From: Gammaproteobacteria bacterium
GTDB lineage: Bacteria > Pseudomonadota > Gammaproteobacteria > Nevskiales > Nevskiaceae
Reading direction: 5' to 3'
Assembly (NCBI GenBank): GCA_026398815.1
Contig: JAPLSA010000028.1
Coordinates: 124,001 to 188,000, forward strand
DNA length: 64,000 nt
Translations under genes and position numbers: made by a program
Shown: positions 8,678-18,510 of the stretch, in pieces
Position numbering within the stretch: the first letter of the stretch is position 1
Layout of the letters: each line of letters begins with the position of its first letter
The notes under the pieces: generated by a model
Databases searched by the model: none
Told to the model about the DNA's origin: nothing
The model's input: only the letters and a program-made list of their open reading frames with translations

Positions 8678-10351
8678 TCAGTCGGCCGACGCCGGCTTGC
8701 TGGTGCGGCTGCGGCGCTTCGGCGCATCCGGCACATTCGGCGCCGGCGCAGCCTTGCTGGCCGCTGCGGCCGCCTTGGTCACGGCCTTGGCTGCAGCCTT
8801 GGTGACGACCTTGGTCGCCGCCTCGGCGATCACCTTCGTTACGGCCTTGGTCGCCGCCGCCTTCTTCACTGCCGGCTTGCGGGCGGCCGTCTTGCGCGGT
8901 GCGGTCTCGGTCGCGGCGGCGACCGGAACAGCCGCAGGCGTGGCCTCGGCCGGCGCTTTGGCGGCCACCTCGGCGGCCGGCTGGACGACCGGCGCGACCA
9001 CCGGAACCACCGGTGCCGCTGCCACCGGCTCGGCCGGCCGTGCTGCGGCCGGTGCAGCGGCTGGCGACGGCTCGGCAGCTGCCGCCGGCAGGATCGGCAC
9101 CGGCGTCACCGCCCAGGTCGGACGGCGATCATCGCGGCGCGGCGCCCAGCCGGCACCGGCCAGCGCCTTCAGTTCTTCGTCGGTCGGCTCGGCCGGCAGG
9201 CCCTGCAGCGCCGGGCGCGGCGGACGCGGCCCCTGTTGCTGCGGCTTGCCGCCCTGCGGCGGACGCGGCGGCTGCGGCGGGCGCGATGCGGCCTGCGGCG
9301 CTGACGGGCGCGGCGGCTGGCTGGCGCCATCCGCCTTCGGCTCGACCGCCACCACCGGCGTCGCCGCCGCTGCCGAAGGCGTTGCCACATCACCGGCGGC
9401 AGCAGTCTCGGTGCGAGCGCCGACCGCGATCTCGCCGCCATCGCGATCGCGCTTCTCGCGAACGAACAGCGCGCGCGAGCGGCCGGGTTCGCCGCGTTCG
9501 TCGACTTCGAAGATGGCGATCGCCGCGAACAGGTCGCTGAGCTTCTTGCGGCCGTAATTGCGCGGATCGAATTCCGGCATCCGCTTGCTCAGCAGGCTGC
9601 CGACGGCGCCGAGCCCGGCCCAGCCATCGTCGTCACAGGCGTCGGCCACTGCCGCACGCAGCGGATTCAGCAGCGCCGGATCATCGAGCGGCGCGCCGCG
9701 CGGCACGGCGGGGCGACGATCACCCGCGCCCTGGCTGCTGTTGCCGGCATCGGCCGGCTTGTCGGCGACCGGCGCGGCCGGACGTGCGGCGGCTGCCTGC
9801 TGCGCCACCGGCGCCGGCTGCGGCCGGCGGCCGTTCTGGATCGTCCGCCGTTCGCCGGTCGGCGGTGCGACCACCGCCGGCTCGGCCGCCGCGTCGTCCT
9901 CGCCTTCGGTCTGGCCGAGCACTTCGACATAGATGAAGCGATCGCAGGCGCGCACGAACGGCTGCGGCGTCTTGCGCTCGCCGAAGCCGTAGACGGTCAG
10001 GCCGGCTTCACGGATGCGCGAGGCCAGCCGCGTGAAGTCGGAATCCGAGGAGACGATGCAGAAGCCGTCGAAGCGCTCGGTGTAGAGCAGATCCATCGCG
10101 TCGATGATCAGCGCGCTGTCGGTGGAGTTCTTGCCGCGCGTATTGCTGAACTGCTGCATCGGCTGGATCGCGTGGCGGGCCAGCGTCTGCTTCCAGCTGC
10201 CAAGGTGCGTGTTGGTCCAGTCGCCGTAGGCGCGCTTGGTGGTGGCGCGGCCGTACTTGGCCACTTCGGCGAGCAGGCCGTCGATGCGCTTGGCATTGGC
10301 GTTGTCGGCGTCGATCAGCACGGCCAGCTGGGCCTGCGGGGTGGTTTCCAT
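8678..10351 (-). CDS. NYN-domain (PIN-like) nuclease fused to a LOTUS/OST-HTH-like domain and a histone-H1-like tail
   Basis: 557 residues. Residues 8-150 are a LabA/DUF88-type NYN domain: LAVLIDADNANAKRI carries the first acidic pair, NSTDSALIIDAMDLL and FCIVSSDSDFTRLASRI the others, so the metal-binding acidic cluster looks intact. Residues ~215-300 (NPLRAAVADACDDDGWAGLGAVGSLL... FDPRNYGRKKLSDLFAAI) fit an OST-HTH/LOTUS RNA-binding fold. The remainder is low complexity: Pro/Ala/Gln-rich, then a Lys-Ala tail from about residue 480 with repeated KAVTKA/KKAAATKA units resembling histone H1. RNA processing is suggested by the domains; substrate is unknown. It is convergent with eutC. Confidence 0.87.
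   Translation of the reverse strand: METTPQAQLAVLIDADNANAKRIDGLLAEVAKYGRATTKRAYGDWTNTHLGSWKQTLARHAIQPMQQFSNTRGKNSTDSALIIDAMDLLYTERFDGFCIVSSDSDFTRLASRIREAGLTVYGFGERKTPQPFVRACDRFIYVEVLGQTEGEDDAAAEPAVVAPPTGERRTIQNGRRPQPAPVAQQAAAARPAAPVADKPADAGNSSQGAGDRRPAVPRGAPLDDPALLNPLRAAVADACDDDGWAGLGAVGSLLSKRMPEFDPRNYGRKKLSDLFAAIAIFEVDERGEPGRSRALFVREKRDRDGGEIAVGARTETAAAGDVATPSAAAATPVVAVEPKADGASQPPRPSAPQAASRPPQPPRPPQGGKPQQQGPRPPRPALQGLPAEPTDEELKALAGAGWAPRRDDRRPTWAVTPVPILPAAAAEPSPAAAPAAARPAEPVAAAPVVPVVAPVVQPAAEVAAKAPAEATPAAVPVAAATETAPRKTAARKPAVKKAAATKAVTKVIAEAATKVVTKAAAKAVTKAAAAASKAAPAPNVPDAPKRRSRTSKPASAD
8757..8895 (-). repeat. Degenerate short coding repeats in the H1-like tail
   Basis: Plus-strand copies of a unit like GCCTTGGTCACG/GCCTTGGTCGCC recur with 9-24 base spacing and encode alternating Lys, Thr, Val and Ala. 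Such degenerate coding repeats are prone to length change. Confidence 0.6.
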
Positions 10352-10470
10352 CGAATCTTGCTCCAGGGCCGCCGGATGGCGGCATTGCGGTGGCGAAGCT
10401 TACGGCGATCGCCGGGGCGGGGTGGTGCGGCAGCCCGCCCGGCGCGGGGCGGCAGCCGACGGGGCGCGGC

Positions 10471-11588
10471 TCAGCGCAGTGGCTTGAGCACCAGCGGCTG
10501 CAGCTGGTTGTCGGCCAGCGAACGCCAGGTGCCCTCGATGCGGCCACCGGGCTTGCCGAACAGCGTGAACTCGCACAGCAGTTCATCGCTGCTGGCGCCG
10601 GTCTCGTAGAGCTTGGCCTTGCCGTCGCGCTGGCTGCGGCCTTCGAGCCGGTGGTAGCGCCGATCAAGCACGAAGCTGCCGCTGATGCGGTCGCCGTCGT
10701 ACTTGCGCTCGAACACCACGGTGACCGGCCGCTTGCCGATGGTGCCGGCATAGCTGCCCGGCTGCGGGCCTTCGCCGACCGTCGCCGGGCACGGCGCGCG
10801 GCCGGTGCCGAGCAGCAGGCAGCGGCCGTAGTCGTTGAGATCGGACGCCAGTTCGGTGAACGGAATCTCCACCCGCAGCGGCCGCAGCACGTCGTAGTCG
10901 AGATAGTCCGGCGCCGCGCAGTCGCCGTGCTCGAGCGCGATGCGATCGGCGCCGATGAACAACTGATCGTCGGTCAGCGTGTCGCCGCGAATGCGATCGA
11001 GGCAGTCGTCGTAGATGGCCAGTGTTTCGGCCGTGGTGTTCTCGTCATCGGCGTCCTGGCCCAGGGTCTGCTGCAGGTTGCGGACGCGCTGCACGCGCTG
11101 AGTAGCCACCCGCTGACGCAGCCGGCCGTAGCCTTCCGGGCTGAACAGCGCGCCGATCGCCACCGGCCGGCCGTTGCCGGCGTCGAAGGTCCAGCCAACA
11201 CTGCGCGGATGGCGGAGGCGGCCGGCTTCGAGCCGCTCGATCCGCAGCGACAGCAGGCGCGCGCTGTTGCCGACCACCTGGTAATCGATGCCGAGCGTGG
11301 TGCGCGGCAGCGCAGCGAAAGCGGCGCTGCTGTCGCCGCCGGGCTGCGTCTGCAGTTCGATCGAATGCAGGAACAGGTTGATCGCCCGGGCGACCTCGCT
11401 GCCGCCGGCCACGATCGGGAAGCGGTTGTCACCGCCGCGCCGTGGCGCGCTGACCGTGTCGATCCTGAAGCCGTCAGCAGCGGCCTGTTTCGTGGCCTGC
11501 TTCGCAGCGGCAGCCGCAAGGCCGCTGCCGCCGAGCGCGAGCAGTCCCAGCAGCACGCCGGCGAGGAAACGCACCGGCGAGCCGCGCA

Positions 11589-11589
<1 letters not shown>
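10471..11589 (-). CDS. Exported protein, possibly DUF3298-like; function unknown
   Basis: 372 residues from the ATG overlapping the murA stop (TAATG). It begins with a signal peptide (VRFLAGVLLGLLALGGSGLAAAAA), so it is probably periplasmic. Residues ~100-260 contain ALFSPEGYGRLRQRV, then DDQLFIGADRIALEHGDCA and VEIPFTELASDLNDYGR, an arrangement that loosely recalls DUF3298/RsiV C-terminal domains; the assignment is tentative. The last 90 residues (SYAGTIGKRPVTVVFERKYDG ... GGRIEGTWRSL) look like a second beta-rich domain. Co-expression with murA suggests an envelope role. Confidence 0.6.
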
Positions 11590-12848
<1,259 letters not shown>

Positions 12849-12894
12849 TCAACACTCGGAAATGGAGGCTGCGCCGGGGCAGCGCTCCAGGATT

Positions 12895-13116
12895 TCAACC
12901 GGCGCGCGTCTTCAGCGCCAGCGCGTGGATCTCGCGGCCCATCTTGCCGCCCAGTGCGGCGTAGACCGCCTGGTGCTGCTTGACCATGCTCAGGCCGGCG
13001 AAGCCGCTCCAGCTGACATCGGCCTCGAAGTGCTGGCCGTCGTCGCCGCGCACCTCGATGGTCGCGCCGGGCAGGCCGGCATCGAGCAGGGCCTTGATCT
13101 GTTCCTTGGTCATCAT
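12895..13116 (-). CDS. ibaG: BolA/IbaG-family iron-sulfur metabolism protein
   Basis: 73 residues. It has the BolA fold signature: ATIEVRGDDGQHFEADVSW, the conserved GLSMVKQHQAVYAALGGKM helix with its His, and the C-terminal IHALALKT. BolA-like proteins partner monothiol glutaredoxins in Fe-S handling. The position just upstream of murA is the conserved IbaG position. It overlaps nothing and starts 13 bases after the ABC permease stop. Confidence 0.93.
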   Translation of the reverse strand: MMTKEQIKALLDAGLPGATIEVRGDDGQHFEADVSWSGFAGLSMVKQHQAVYAALGGKMGREIHALALKTRAG

Positions 13117-13129
13117 GTTCTGCGAATCC

Positions 13130-13900
13130 TTATTTTCTGAGCTTGTAGCCGGTGACCAGCATCCACAGGCAGATCGTCGCCATCAACACGAAGAAGCCGG
13201 CGGTCCAGCCGAGGCTGAGCCAGATCGACACGTCGGCGTGACCGAAGAAGCCGTAGCGGAAGCCGTCGATCATGTAGAAGAACGGGTTCAGGTGCGACGC
13301 GGTGAACCAGATCGGCGGCAGCGAGTGCACCGAATAGAACACACCGGACAGGAACGAGAGCGGGGTGATGATGAAGTTCGAGAACGCTGCCAGATGGTCG
13401 AACTTGGTCGACACGATGCCGGCGATCATGCCGAGCACCGCCAGCGCCGAACCGGCGAGCAGGAACATCGCCAGCAACGCGACCGGGTTGGCGATCGGCA
13501 GCCCGACCAGCGGACCAGCCACCGCCAGCATCGCCAGCGCCACCAGCAGCGCCCGCACCAGCGCGGCACCGACATAGGCGAGGAACATCTCGATCGGCCC
13601 GATCGGCGCCATCAGCAGGAACACCAGGTTGCCGTTGACCTTCGACTGCGCCAGCGACGACGAGGTGTTGGCAAAGGCGTTCTGCAGCACCGTCATCATC
13701 ACCAGGCCGGGCAGCAGGAACTGCGTGTAGCTGACGCCGTCGTAGCCGGTCACGACGCGGCCCTGCAGCGCCTGCGCGAACACCAGCAGGTACAGCAGCG
13801 CGGTCAGCACCGGCGCGGTGACGGTCTGGCCCAGGACCGACCAGAAGCGCATCACTTCTTTTTTCAGCAGCGTGTAGAAGCCGAGCTGGTTGGGGCTCAT
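13130..13900 (-). CDS. ABC-2 type transporter permease (YadH/NodJ-like)
   Basis: 256 residues with six hydrophobic segments (for example APVLTALLYLLVFAQAL, LLVALAMLAVAGPLVGL, LLAGSALAVLGMIAGIV). It carries the ABC-2 signature around FITPLSFLSGVFYSVHSLPPI. The start was chosen because its ATG overlaps the stop of the upstream ATPase (ATGA). The pair would export an unknown substrate, in this family often a drug, lipid or polysaccharide. It sits where many gammaproteobacteria carry mla genes. Confidence 0.93.
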   Translation of the reverse strand: MSPNQLGFYTLLKKEVMRFWSVLGQTVTAPVLTALLYLLVFAQALQGRVVTGYDGVSYTQFLLPGLVMMTVLQNAFANTSSSLAQSKVNGNLVFLLMAPIGPIEMFLAYVGAALVRALLVALAMLAVAGPLVGLPIANPVALLAMFLLAGSALAVLGMIAGIVSTKFDHLAAFSNFIITPLSFLSGVFYSVHSLPPIWFTASHLNPFFYMIDGFRYGFFGHADVSIWLSLGWTAGFFVLMATICLWMLVTGYKLRK

Positions 13901-14835
13901 GACGCGACTCCCGACGCGGACTTGGTGGTCAGCTCGACGAAGATGTCTTCCAGATCCGGCTCGCGGGTGGAGACATCGGCGATCTCGACGCCGGCGGCCT
14001 TGAGGCCGGCGAACACGCTGGCGATCGGGTGGCGTTCGCGGTCCAGCTTCAGTTCGATGCTGCCGGCCTTCTCGCTGGTCACCAGCTCGGCCAGCTGCGA
14101 CGGCAGCCGCGCATCGTCGGCGAGCTTCAAGGTCAGGAAGCGGAACGGATGGCGGTTGAGCAGGCCTTCGGTGGTTTCCACGATCCGCAGCTGGCCCTTG
14201 TCGACGATGGCGATGCGCTCGCACATCTCCTGCGCTTCTTCCAGATAGTGCGTGGTCAGCACCACGGTCGTGCCGCGGCTGTGCAGGTCGCGCATGAAGC
14301 GCCACAAGGTGCGGCGCAGTTCGACATCGACGCCGGCAGTCGGCTCGTCGAGGATCACCACCGGCGGCCGGTGCACCAGCGCCTGGGCGATCAGCACGCG
14401 GCGCTTCATGCCGCCGGACAGGCTGCGCATCATCGCCGTGCGCTTGTTGCCCAGTTCCAGCCGCTCCAGCATCTCGTCGATCCACGGCCAGACTTCGCGG
14501 CCGCAGCCGTAGTAGCCGGCTTGGATGCGCAACAGGTCGACGACCTTGAAGAACGGGTCGAAGACCAGTTCCTGCGGCACCACGCCGAGCTGGCGGCGGG
14601 CGGCGCGCCAGTCGCGCACGGTGTCGTGGCCGAGCACCGACACCGTGCCTTCATCGGCGCGGATCAGGCCGGAAATGATCGAGATCAGGGTCGACTTGCC
14701 CGCACCGTTCGGACCGAGCAAGCCGAAGAACTCGCCCTGGCGGATGTCGAGACGGAGCCCGTTCAGCGCCTGCACGGCGCCGTAGGCTTTGCGGACGCCG
14801 TCGATCGACAGGGCGGCCGGAGAGGAAGTATTCAT
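13897..14835 (-). CDS. ABC transporter ATP-binding protein (YadG-like)
   Basis: 312 residues. Walker A is GLLGPNGAGKST (about 38-49), the signature motif is LSGGMKRRV, and Walker B is VVILDEPTAGVD, followed by a switch His in LTTHYLEEA. The C-terminal ~80 residues (RLPSQLAELVTSEKAGSIELKL onward) are the extension common in ABC-2 exporter ATPases. It powers the permease encoded next, with which it overlaps. Confidence 0.95.
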   Translation of the reverse strand: MNTSSPAALSIDGVRKAYGAVQALNGLRLDIRQGEFFGLLGPNGAGKSTLISIISGLIRADEGTVSVLGHDTVRDWRAARRQLGVVPQELVFDPFFKVVDLLRIQAGYYGCGREVWPWIDEMLERLELGNKRTAMMRSLSGGMKRRVLIAQALVHRPPVVILDEPTAGVDVELRRTLWRFMRDLHSRGTTVVLTTHYLEEAQEMCERIAIVDKGQLRIVETTEGLLNRHPFRFLTLKLADDARLPSQLAELVTSEKAGSIELKLDRERHPIASVFAGLKAAGVEIADVSTREPDLEDIFVELTTKSASGVAS

Positions 14836-14927
14836 GGGTGCGGCGATTATATCGCCGCCCCGGTCCGGTACCGGCTGCGCGGGTGTCAGCTGCCGCTACA
14901 CTGCGGTGCACCCTGCCGGAGGCCACC

Positions 14928-16706
14928 GTGAGCTACGAGTACAACCCCGCGTCGTCACGCTTCGAAGTTCCGAACCCGCACCGGATCGAAAACCTGTTCC
15001 TGTTCGGCGCGGCGTCGATCTGCATCGGCCTGGCGCTGGTGGCGCTGCTGATCGCCCGCGACACCCTGTCGTCCGCGCATGCCGCGCCAGCGGCGATGTC
15101 GATCGCGGTGGCGGCGATCCTGCTCGGCTTCGGCCTGTCGTTCGGCATTACCGCACTGCGCCAGCTGCGCTTCTTCTTCGGCCGGGGCCAGCCGGCCGGG
15201 TTGGCGCCCGACCTGATGGGCGATATCGAAGGCGGCAGCGAGCAGGCAGCGACCCTGCGCGAAACGATCCGCCAGAACGCGATCCGCTACGAGATCCCGA
15301 CCGGTGCGCTCGACAACGTGCTGTATTCGCTGGTCCGCGACCTGGTGTTCTCGCCGCCGCGCACCCAGCAGCTGGCGCGCGCGGAATTCCACAACGCCGC
15401 CGGGCTTGCCTTCCTGCTGCTGTGCTTTGCGGTGTCGATGATCGGCGTGTCGTCCGGCGCGGTGCGCGGCTGGGTCGGCGCGCTGTACTTCGTGCTGGCC
15501 AATGCGCTGGTGCTGCTGCCGCTGCGCCAGGGCCAGCTGAAGGGCCGCAGCCTGTCGATCCGCACGATCGTCGCGCTGGTGATCGCGGCGATGATCGGCC
15601 CGATCCTGCTCAGCCGCTCGGCCGCCACGTCGGCCCAGCCGCTCGGCGGCGTGGTGCAGTTCGTGCCGGTGACGGTGACCATCCTGATCGCCGCGCTGAT
15701 CGCCGCCGGCCTGCTGCTGAAGGCGGCGGTGGCGCAGGTGGTGCGGCCCAACCAGATCGCGATGGCGCAGAAGCTCCAAACCCTGTCGATGAACGCGCCG
15801 CCGGCCCAGCTGTTCCAGGAGTTCGATCGCGAGATGCAGCGCGGCTGGACCGAAACGGTGCCGAACCGCGTCTACATCCGCCAGCCGCCGAAGCTGGGCG
15901 CCGGCCAGGCCGGCGAGTTCGAAGGCCATGCGCTGCAGGAAACCCAGCCGATGCCGAACGACCTGCAGCCGCTGACCTTCGGCCGCTGCCTGGCGCTCGA
16001 CAGCTACCGCTGGCTGCTGGCGCTCGATGCCTTCTCGCTGCTGGCCTCGGCGGTCGGCGCCGGGCTGCTGCTGCAGGCCGCGCGCGTCAGCCAACAATGG
16101 GGCGCGCTGCTGATCGGCGGCTCGCTGCTGCTGATCGCCCGCTTCGGCTTCAGCGGCGGCAATGGCCTGTGGCGGCGCTTCGAGTTCACCTCGCGGATCT
16201 ACTGGCTGGAAACCCACGGCAGCTACCAGCGCGCCCGCACCGAGATCGGCACCCTGCTGCAGGACCGGGTCAAGACCCAGAAGGACATCGTCAACGTCGA
16301 GGACATGAGCCTGCGGCTGTGGGTGGCCGAGGTCGATTCGGTGAGCTTCGGCCCGGATCTGGCCCGTGCGCTGGTGTCGATCCGCGGCCTGCCGCACGAG
16401 GCCGAGCGGCTGTCCGCGCACCTGGCCGAGTTCGGTGTCCGCCAGTCGTCGATCGTCGCACCCGGCTCGCAGACCGACCTGCAGCGGCTGGCGATCCTCG
16501 ACAAGATCAACCCGCCGCAGGGCGCGAATCCGGCGCTCGGCGCCGGCGTGCAGCAGGCCCTGACTGGGGCGCCGACGACAGCGCAAGTGCCACCGTCCGC
16601 AGCCACCAGCCGCTTCTGCACCCAGTGCGGCACGCCAGCCAATGCCACTGCCGTGTTCTGCGGCCAGTGCGGCACGCGTCTGCCCGGCGCCACGACTTCT
16701 CCCTGA
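14928..16706 (+). CDS. Multi-spanning membrane protein with C-terminal zinc ribbon; function unknown
   Basis: 592 residues from a GTG preceded by GGAGG at 14918-14922. About seven hydrophobic helices are visible: two near the N-terminus (LFGAASICIGLALVALLI and SIAVAAILLGFGLSFGITAL), three or four between about 150 and 245, two near 365-400. A cytosolic-looking region of about 120 residues separates the two membrane blocks. The C-terminus carries a double CxxC zinc ribbon (FCTQCG ... VFCGQCGTRLPG). I do not recognise the family. Zinc-ribbon tails of this kind often mark poorly described membrane proteins. It is 15 bases upstream of the photolyase gene and probably co-transcribed. Confidence 0.72.
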   Translation: MSYEYNPASSRFEVPNPHRIENLFLFGAASICIGLALVALLIARDTLSSAHAAPAAMSIAVAAILLGFGLSFGITALRQLRFFFGRGQPAGLAPDLMGDIEGGSEQAATLRETIRQNAIRYEIPTGALDNVLYSLVRDLVFSPPRTQQLARAEFHNAAGLAFLLLCFAVSMIGVSSGAVRGWVGALYFVLANALVLLPLRQGQLKGRSLSIRTIVALVIAAMIGPILLSRSAATSAQPLGGVVQFVPVTVTILIAALIAAGLLLKAAVAQVVRPNQIAMAQKLQTLSMNAPPAQLFQEFDREMQRGWTETVPNRVYIRQPPKLGAGQAGEFEGHALQETQPMPNDLQPLTFGRCLALDSYRWLLALDAFSLLASAVGAGLLLQAARVSQQWGALLIGGSLLLIARFGFSGGNGLWRRFEFTSRIYWLETHGSYQRARTEIGTLLQDRVKTQKDIVNVEDMSLRLWVAEVDSVSFGPDLARALVSIRGLPHEAERLSAHLAEFGVRQSSIVAPGSQTDLQRLAILDKINPPQGANPALGAGVQQALTGAPTTAQVPPSAATSRFCTQCGTPANATAVFCGQCGTRLPGATTSP

Positions 16707-16721
16707 CCATGTCCTTCTTCC

Positions 16722-18182
16722 GTGACCACTGCCCTCGTCTGGTTCCGGCGCGATTTCCGCGTTGCCGACCATCCCGCCCTCCACCATGCCCTGCAGACCC
16801 ATGCCCGGGTCATTCCGGTCTACATCCACGCGCCGGCTGAGGAAGCCGGCTGGCCGCCCGGCGCGGCCAGCCGCTGGTGGCTGCATCACAGCCTGAGCGC
16901 CCACGCAGCGCGGCTGGCCGAACTCGGCGCGCCGCTGGTGATCCGCCAGGGTTCGGACTCGCTGGCCGAACTGCGCCGGCTGATCGCCGAAACCGGCGCC
17001 ACCGCCGTGCACTGGAACCGGCTGTACGAGCCGGCGATCGTCGCCCGCGACAAGGCGATCAAGGCAGCGCTGCGCGAAGCCGGCATCGCCGCCGAAAGCC
17101 ACAATTCCGCTCTGCTCGCCGAACCCTGGGAAGTGAAGACCGGTGGCGGCGATCCCTACCGCGTGTTCACGCCGTTCTGGCGCAATGCCGGCGCCCGCGC
17201 GATGCGCGATCCGCTGCCGGCGCCAGAGCGGATTCCGGCGCCGGCGCAGCCGCCGGCCAGCCTGCCGGTCGAGGCGCTGAAACTGCTGCCGACGATCCGC
17301 TGGGACGGCGGCTTCTACGAACACTGGACGCCGGGCGAAACCGGCGCCTGGGCGCAGGCCGAAGCCTTCTGCGCCGATGGCGCCGCGCGCTATCACGACC
17401 AGCGCGACCTGCCGGCCGCGGCCAGCACCTCGAGCCTGTCGCCGCATCTGCATTTCGGCGAGATCGGCCCGGTGCAGCTGGTGCAGCGCAGCCGGCGGCT
17501 GATCGCCGAAAACCATGCGCAGGGGCTGATCGGCAATGTCGAGCACTTCATCCGCGAACTGGGCTGGCGCGAGTTCTCGCACCACCTGCTGTTCCATTAC
17601 CCGGCGACCACCGAGCGGCCGATGTACGACAAGTTCGCGGCCTTTCCGTGGCGCGAACCGGCCGACTACGCCGACGATCTGCGCGCCTGGCAGCGCGGCG
17701 CCACCGGCGTGCCGATCGTCGATGCCGGCATGCGCCAGCTCTGGCACACCGGCTGGATGCACAACCGGGTGCGGATGATCGTCGCCAGCTTTCTGACCAA
17801 GAACCTGCTGATTCCCTGGCAGGAAGGCGCGCGCTGGTTCTGGGACACCCTGGTCGACGCCTCGCTGCCGCAGAACTCGCTCGGCTGGCAATGGGCAGCC
17901 GGCTGCGGCGCCGACGCGGCGCCGTACTTCCGGATCTTCAATCCGGTGCTGCAGTCGGCGAAGTTCGACGGCGAAGGCCGCTACCTGCGGCGCTGGGTGC
18001 CGGAGATCGCCAAGCTGCCCGACGCCAGCCTGCACGCGCCCTGGGAAGCGAAGCCCTCGGTCTGGCTGGCAGCGAAGTTCTCGCCCGGGCGGGACTATCC
18101 GAAGCCGATCGTGTCGTTAAGCGAATCGCGCGACCGGGCACTGGCCGCCTATGCGCGGATCAAGGGCGGCGGCGAAGGCTGA
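16722..18182 (+). CDS. phrB: Deoxyribodipyrimidine photo-lyase
   Basis: 486 residues from a GTG start (MTTALVWFRRDFRVADHPAL). The N-terminal photolyase domain is followed by the FAD-binding domain: STSSLSPHLHFGEIGP, ELGWREFSHHLLFH, GVPIVDAGMRQLWHTGWMHNRVRMIVASFL and LGWQWAAGCGADAAPYFRIFNP. The Trp residues expected for electron transfer to FAD are present in the last blocks. It repairs UV-induced cyclobutane dimers using blue light and is of class I CPD type. Confidence 0.96.
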   Translation: MTTALVWFRRDFRVADHPALHHALQTHARVIPVYIHAPAEEAGWPPGAASRWWLHHSLSAHAARLAELGAPLVIRQGSDSLAELRRLIAETGATAVHWNRLYEPAIVARDKAIKAALREAGIAAESHNSALLAEPWEVKTGGGDPYRVFTPFWRNAGARAMRDPLPAPERIPAPAQPPASLPVEALKLLPTIRWDGGFYEHWTPGETGAWAQAEAFCADGAARYHDQRDLPAAASTSSLSPHLHFGEIGPVQLVQRSRRLIAENHAQGLIGNVEHFIRELGWREFSHHLLFHYPATTERPMYDKFAAFPWREPADYADDLRAWQRGATGVPIVDAGMRQLWHTGWMHNRVRMIVASFLTKNLLIPWQEGARWFWDTLVDASLPQNSLGWQWAAGCGADAAPYFRIFNPVLQSAKFDGEGRYLRRWVPEIAKLPDASLHAPWEAKPSVWLAAKFSPGRDYPKPIVSLSESRDRALAAYARIKGGGEG

Positions 18183-18207
18183 AGCCGGCGCGGCTGCCGG
18201 GCGCGCC

Positions 18208-18262
18208 GACCGGGTCAGCAAGGACACACCGAACGCCTGTCGACACAGGTGCTGACCCGGTC
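18208..18262. repeat. Nested inverted repeat downstream of phrB
   Basis: A perfect 13-bp outer arm, GACCGGGTCAGCA (18208-18220) with TGCTGACCCGGTC (18250-18262), encloses a perfect 5-bp hairpin CCTGT-CGAC-ACAGG (18236-18249). There is no T-run, so it is an atypical terminator, a protein-binding site, or a REP-like element. Confidence 0.85.
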
Positions 18263-18380
18263 ACACCGGCCCGTCGAACTGCGCTAAGTTCGGGCCAGCA
18301 ATAAGGATCGTGGCCCCGGCAGGCGGATCGCCGGAGGACTGCGACAGGCGAGCCGGAGGAGCAAGCCCGAGGGGTGCCGT

Positions 18381-18408
18381 CGGCCGATCGACCGAAGTCG
18401 ATCGGCCG
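18381..18408. repeat. Perfect 12-bp hairpin with CGAA loop upstream of the mxaR-like gene
   Basis: CGGCCGATCGAC (18381-18392) and GTCGATCGGCCG (18397-18408) flank a 4-base CGAA loop. It lies 103 bases before the mxaR-like ATG. It could be an operator, an attenuator or an RNA stability element. Confidence 0.85.
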
Positions 18409-18510
18409 TCTGTCAGCGCACCGTGCCGGCTTGCGTTCGGCTCGTGGACCGAACGACCACTCCGCGCGGCGCGCAGCGCAGCACGGCCCGACACGAGCCC
18501 CTTCGCGACG

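Larger units (their letters stand above)
18183..18510. promoter_or_regulatory. 328-base palindrome-rich leader between phrB and the mxa-type operon
   Basis: No recognised gene. It holds at least three strong inverted repeats, listed separately, a weaker one (CGAACT/AGTTCG, 18275-18292), and a possible 46-codon reading frame from the GTG at 18374 whose TGA overlaps the next gene's ATG. The first structure could end phrB transcripts; the others lie where the promoter and 5' leader of the operon should be. Confidence 0.6.

Noticed and set aside
14955-18035. Very long open frame on the minus strand opposite the membrane protein and photolyase genes
   Set aside because: Its translation is low-complexity (His/Gln/Arg/Ala-rich) with no recognisable domain; the opposite strand has two well-supported genes. 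Long antisense frames are expected at this GC.
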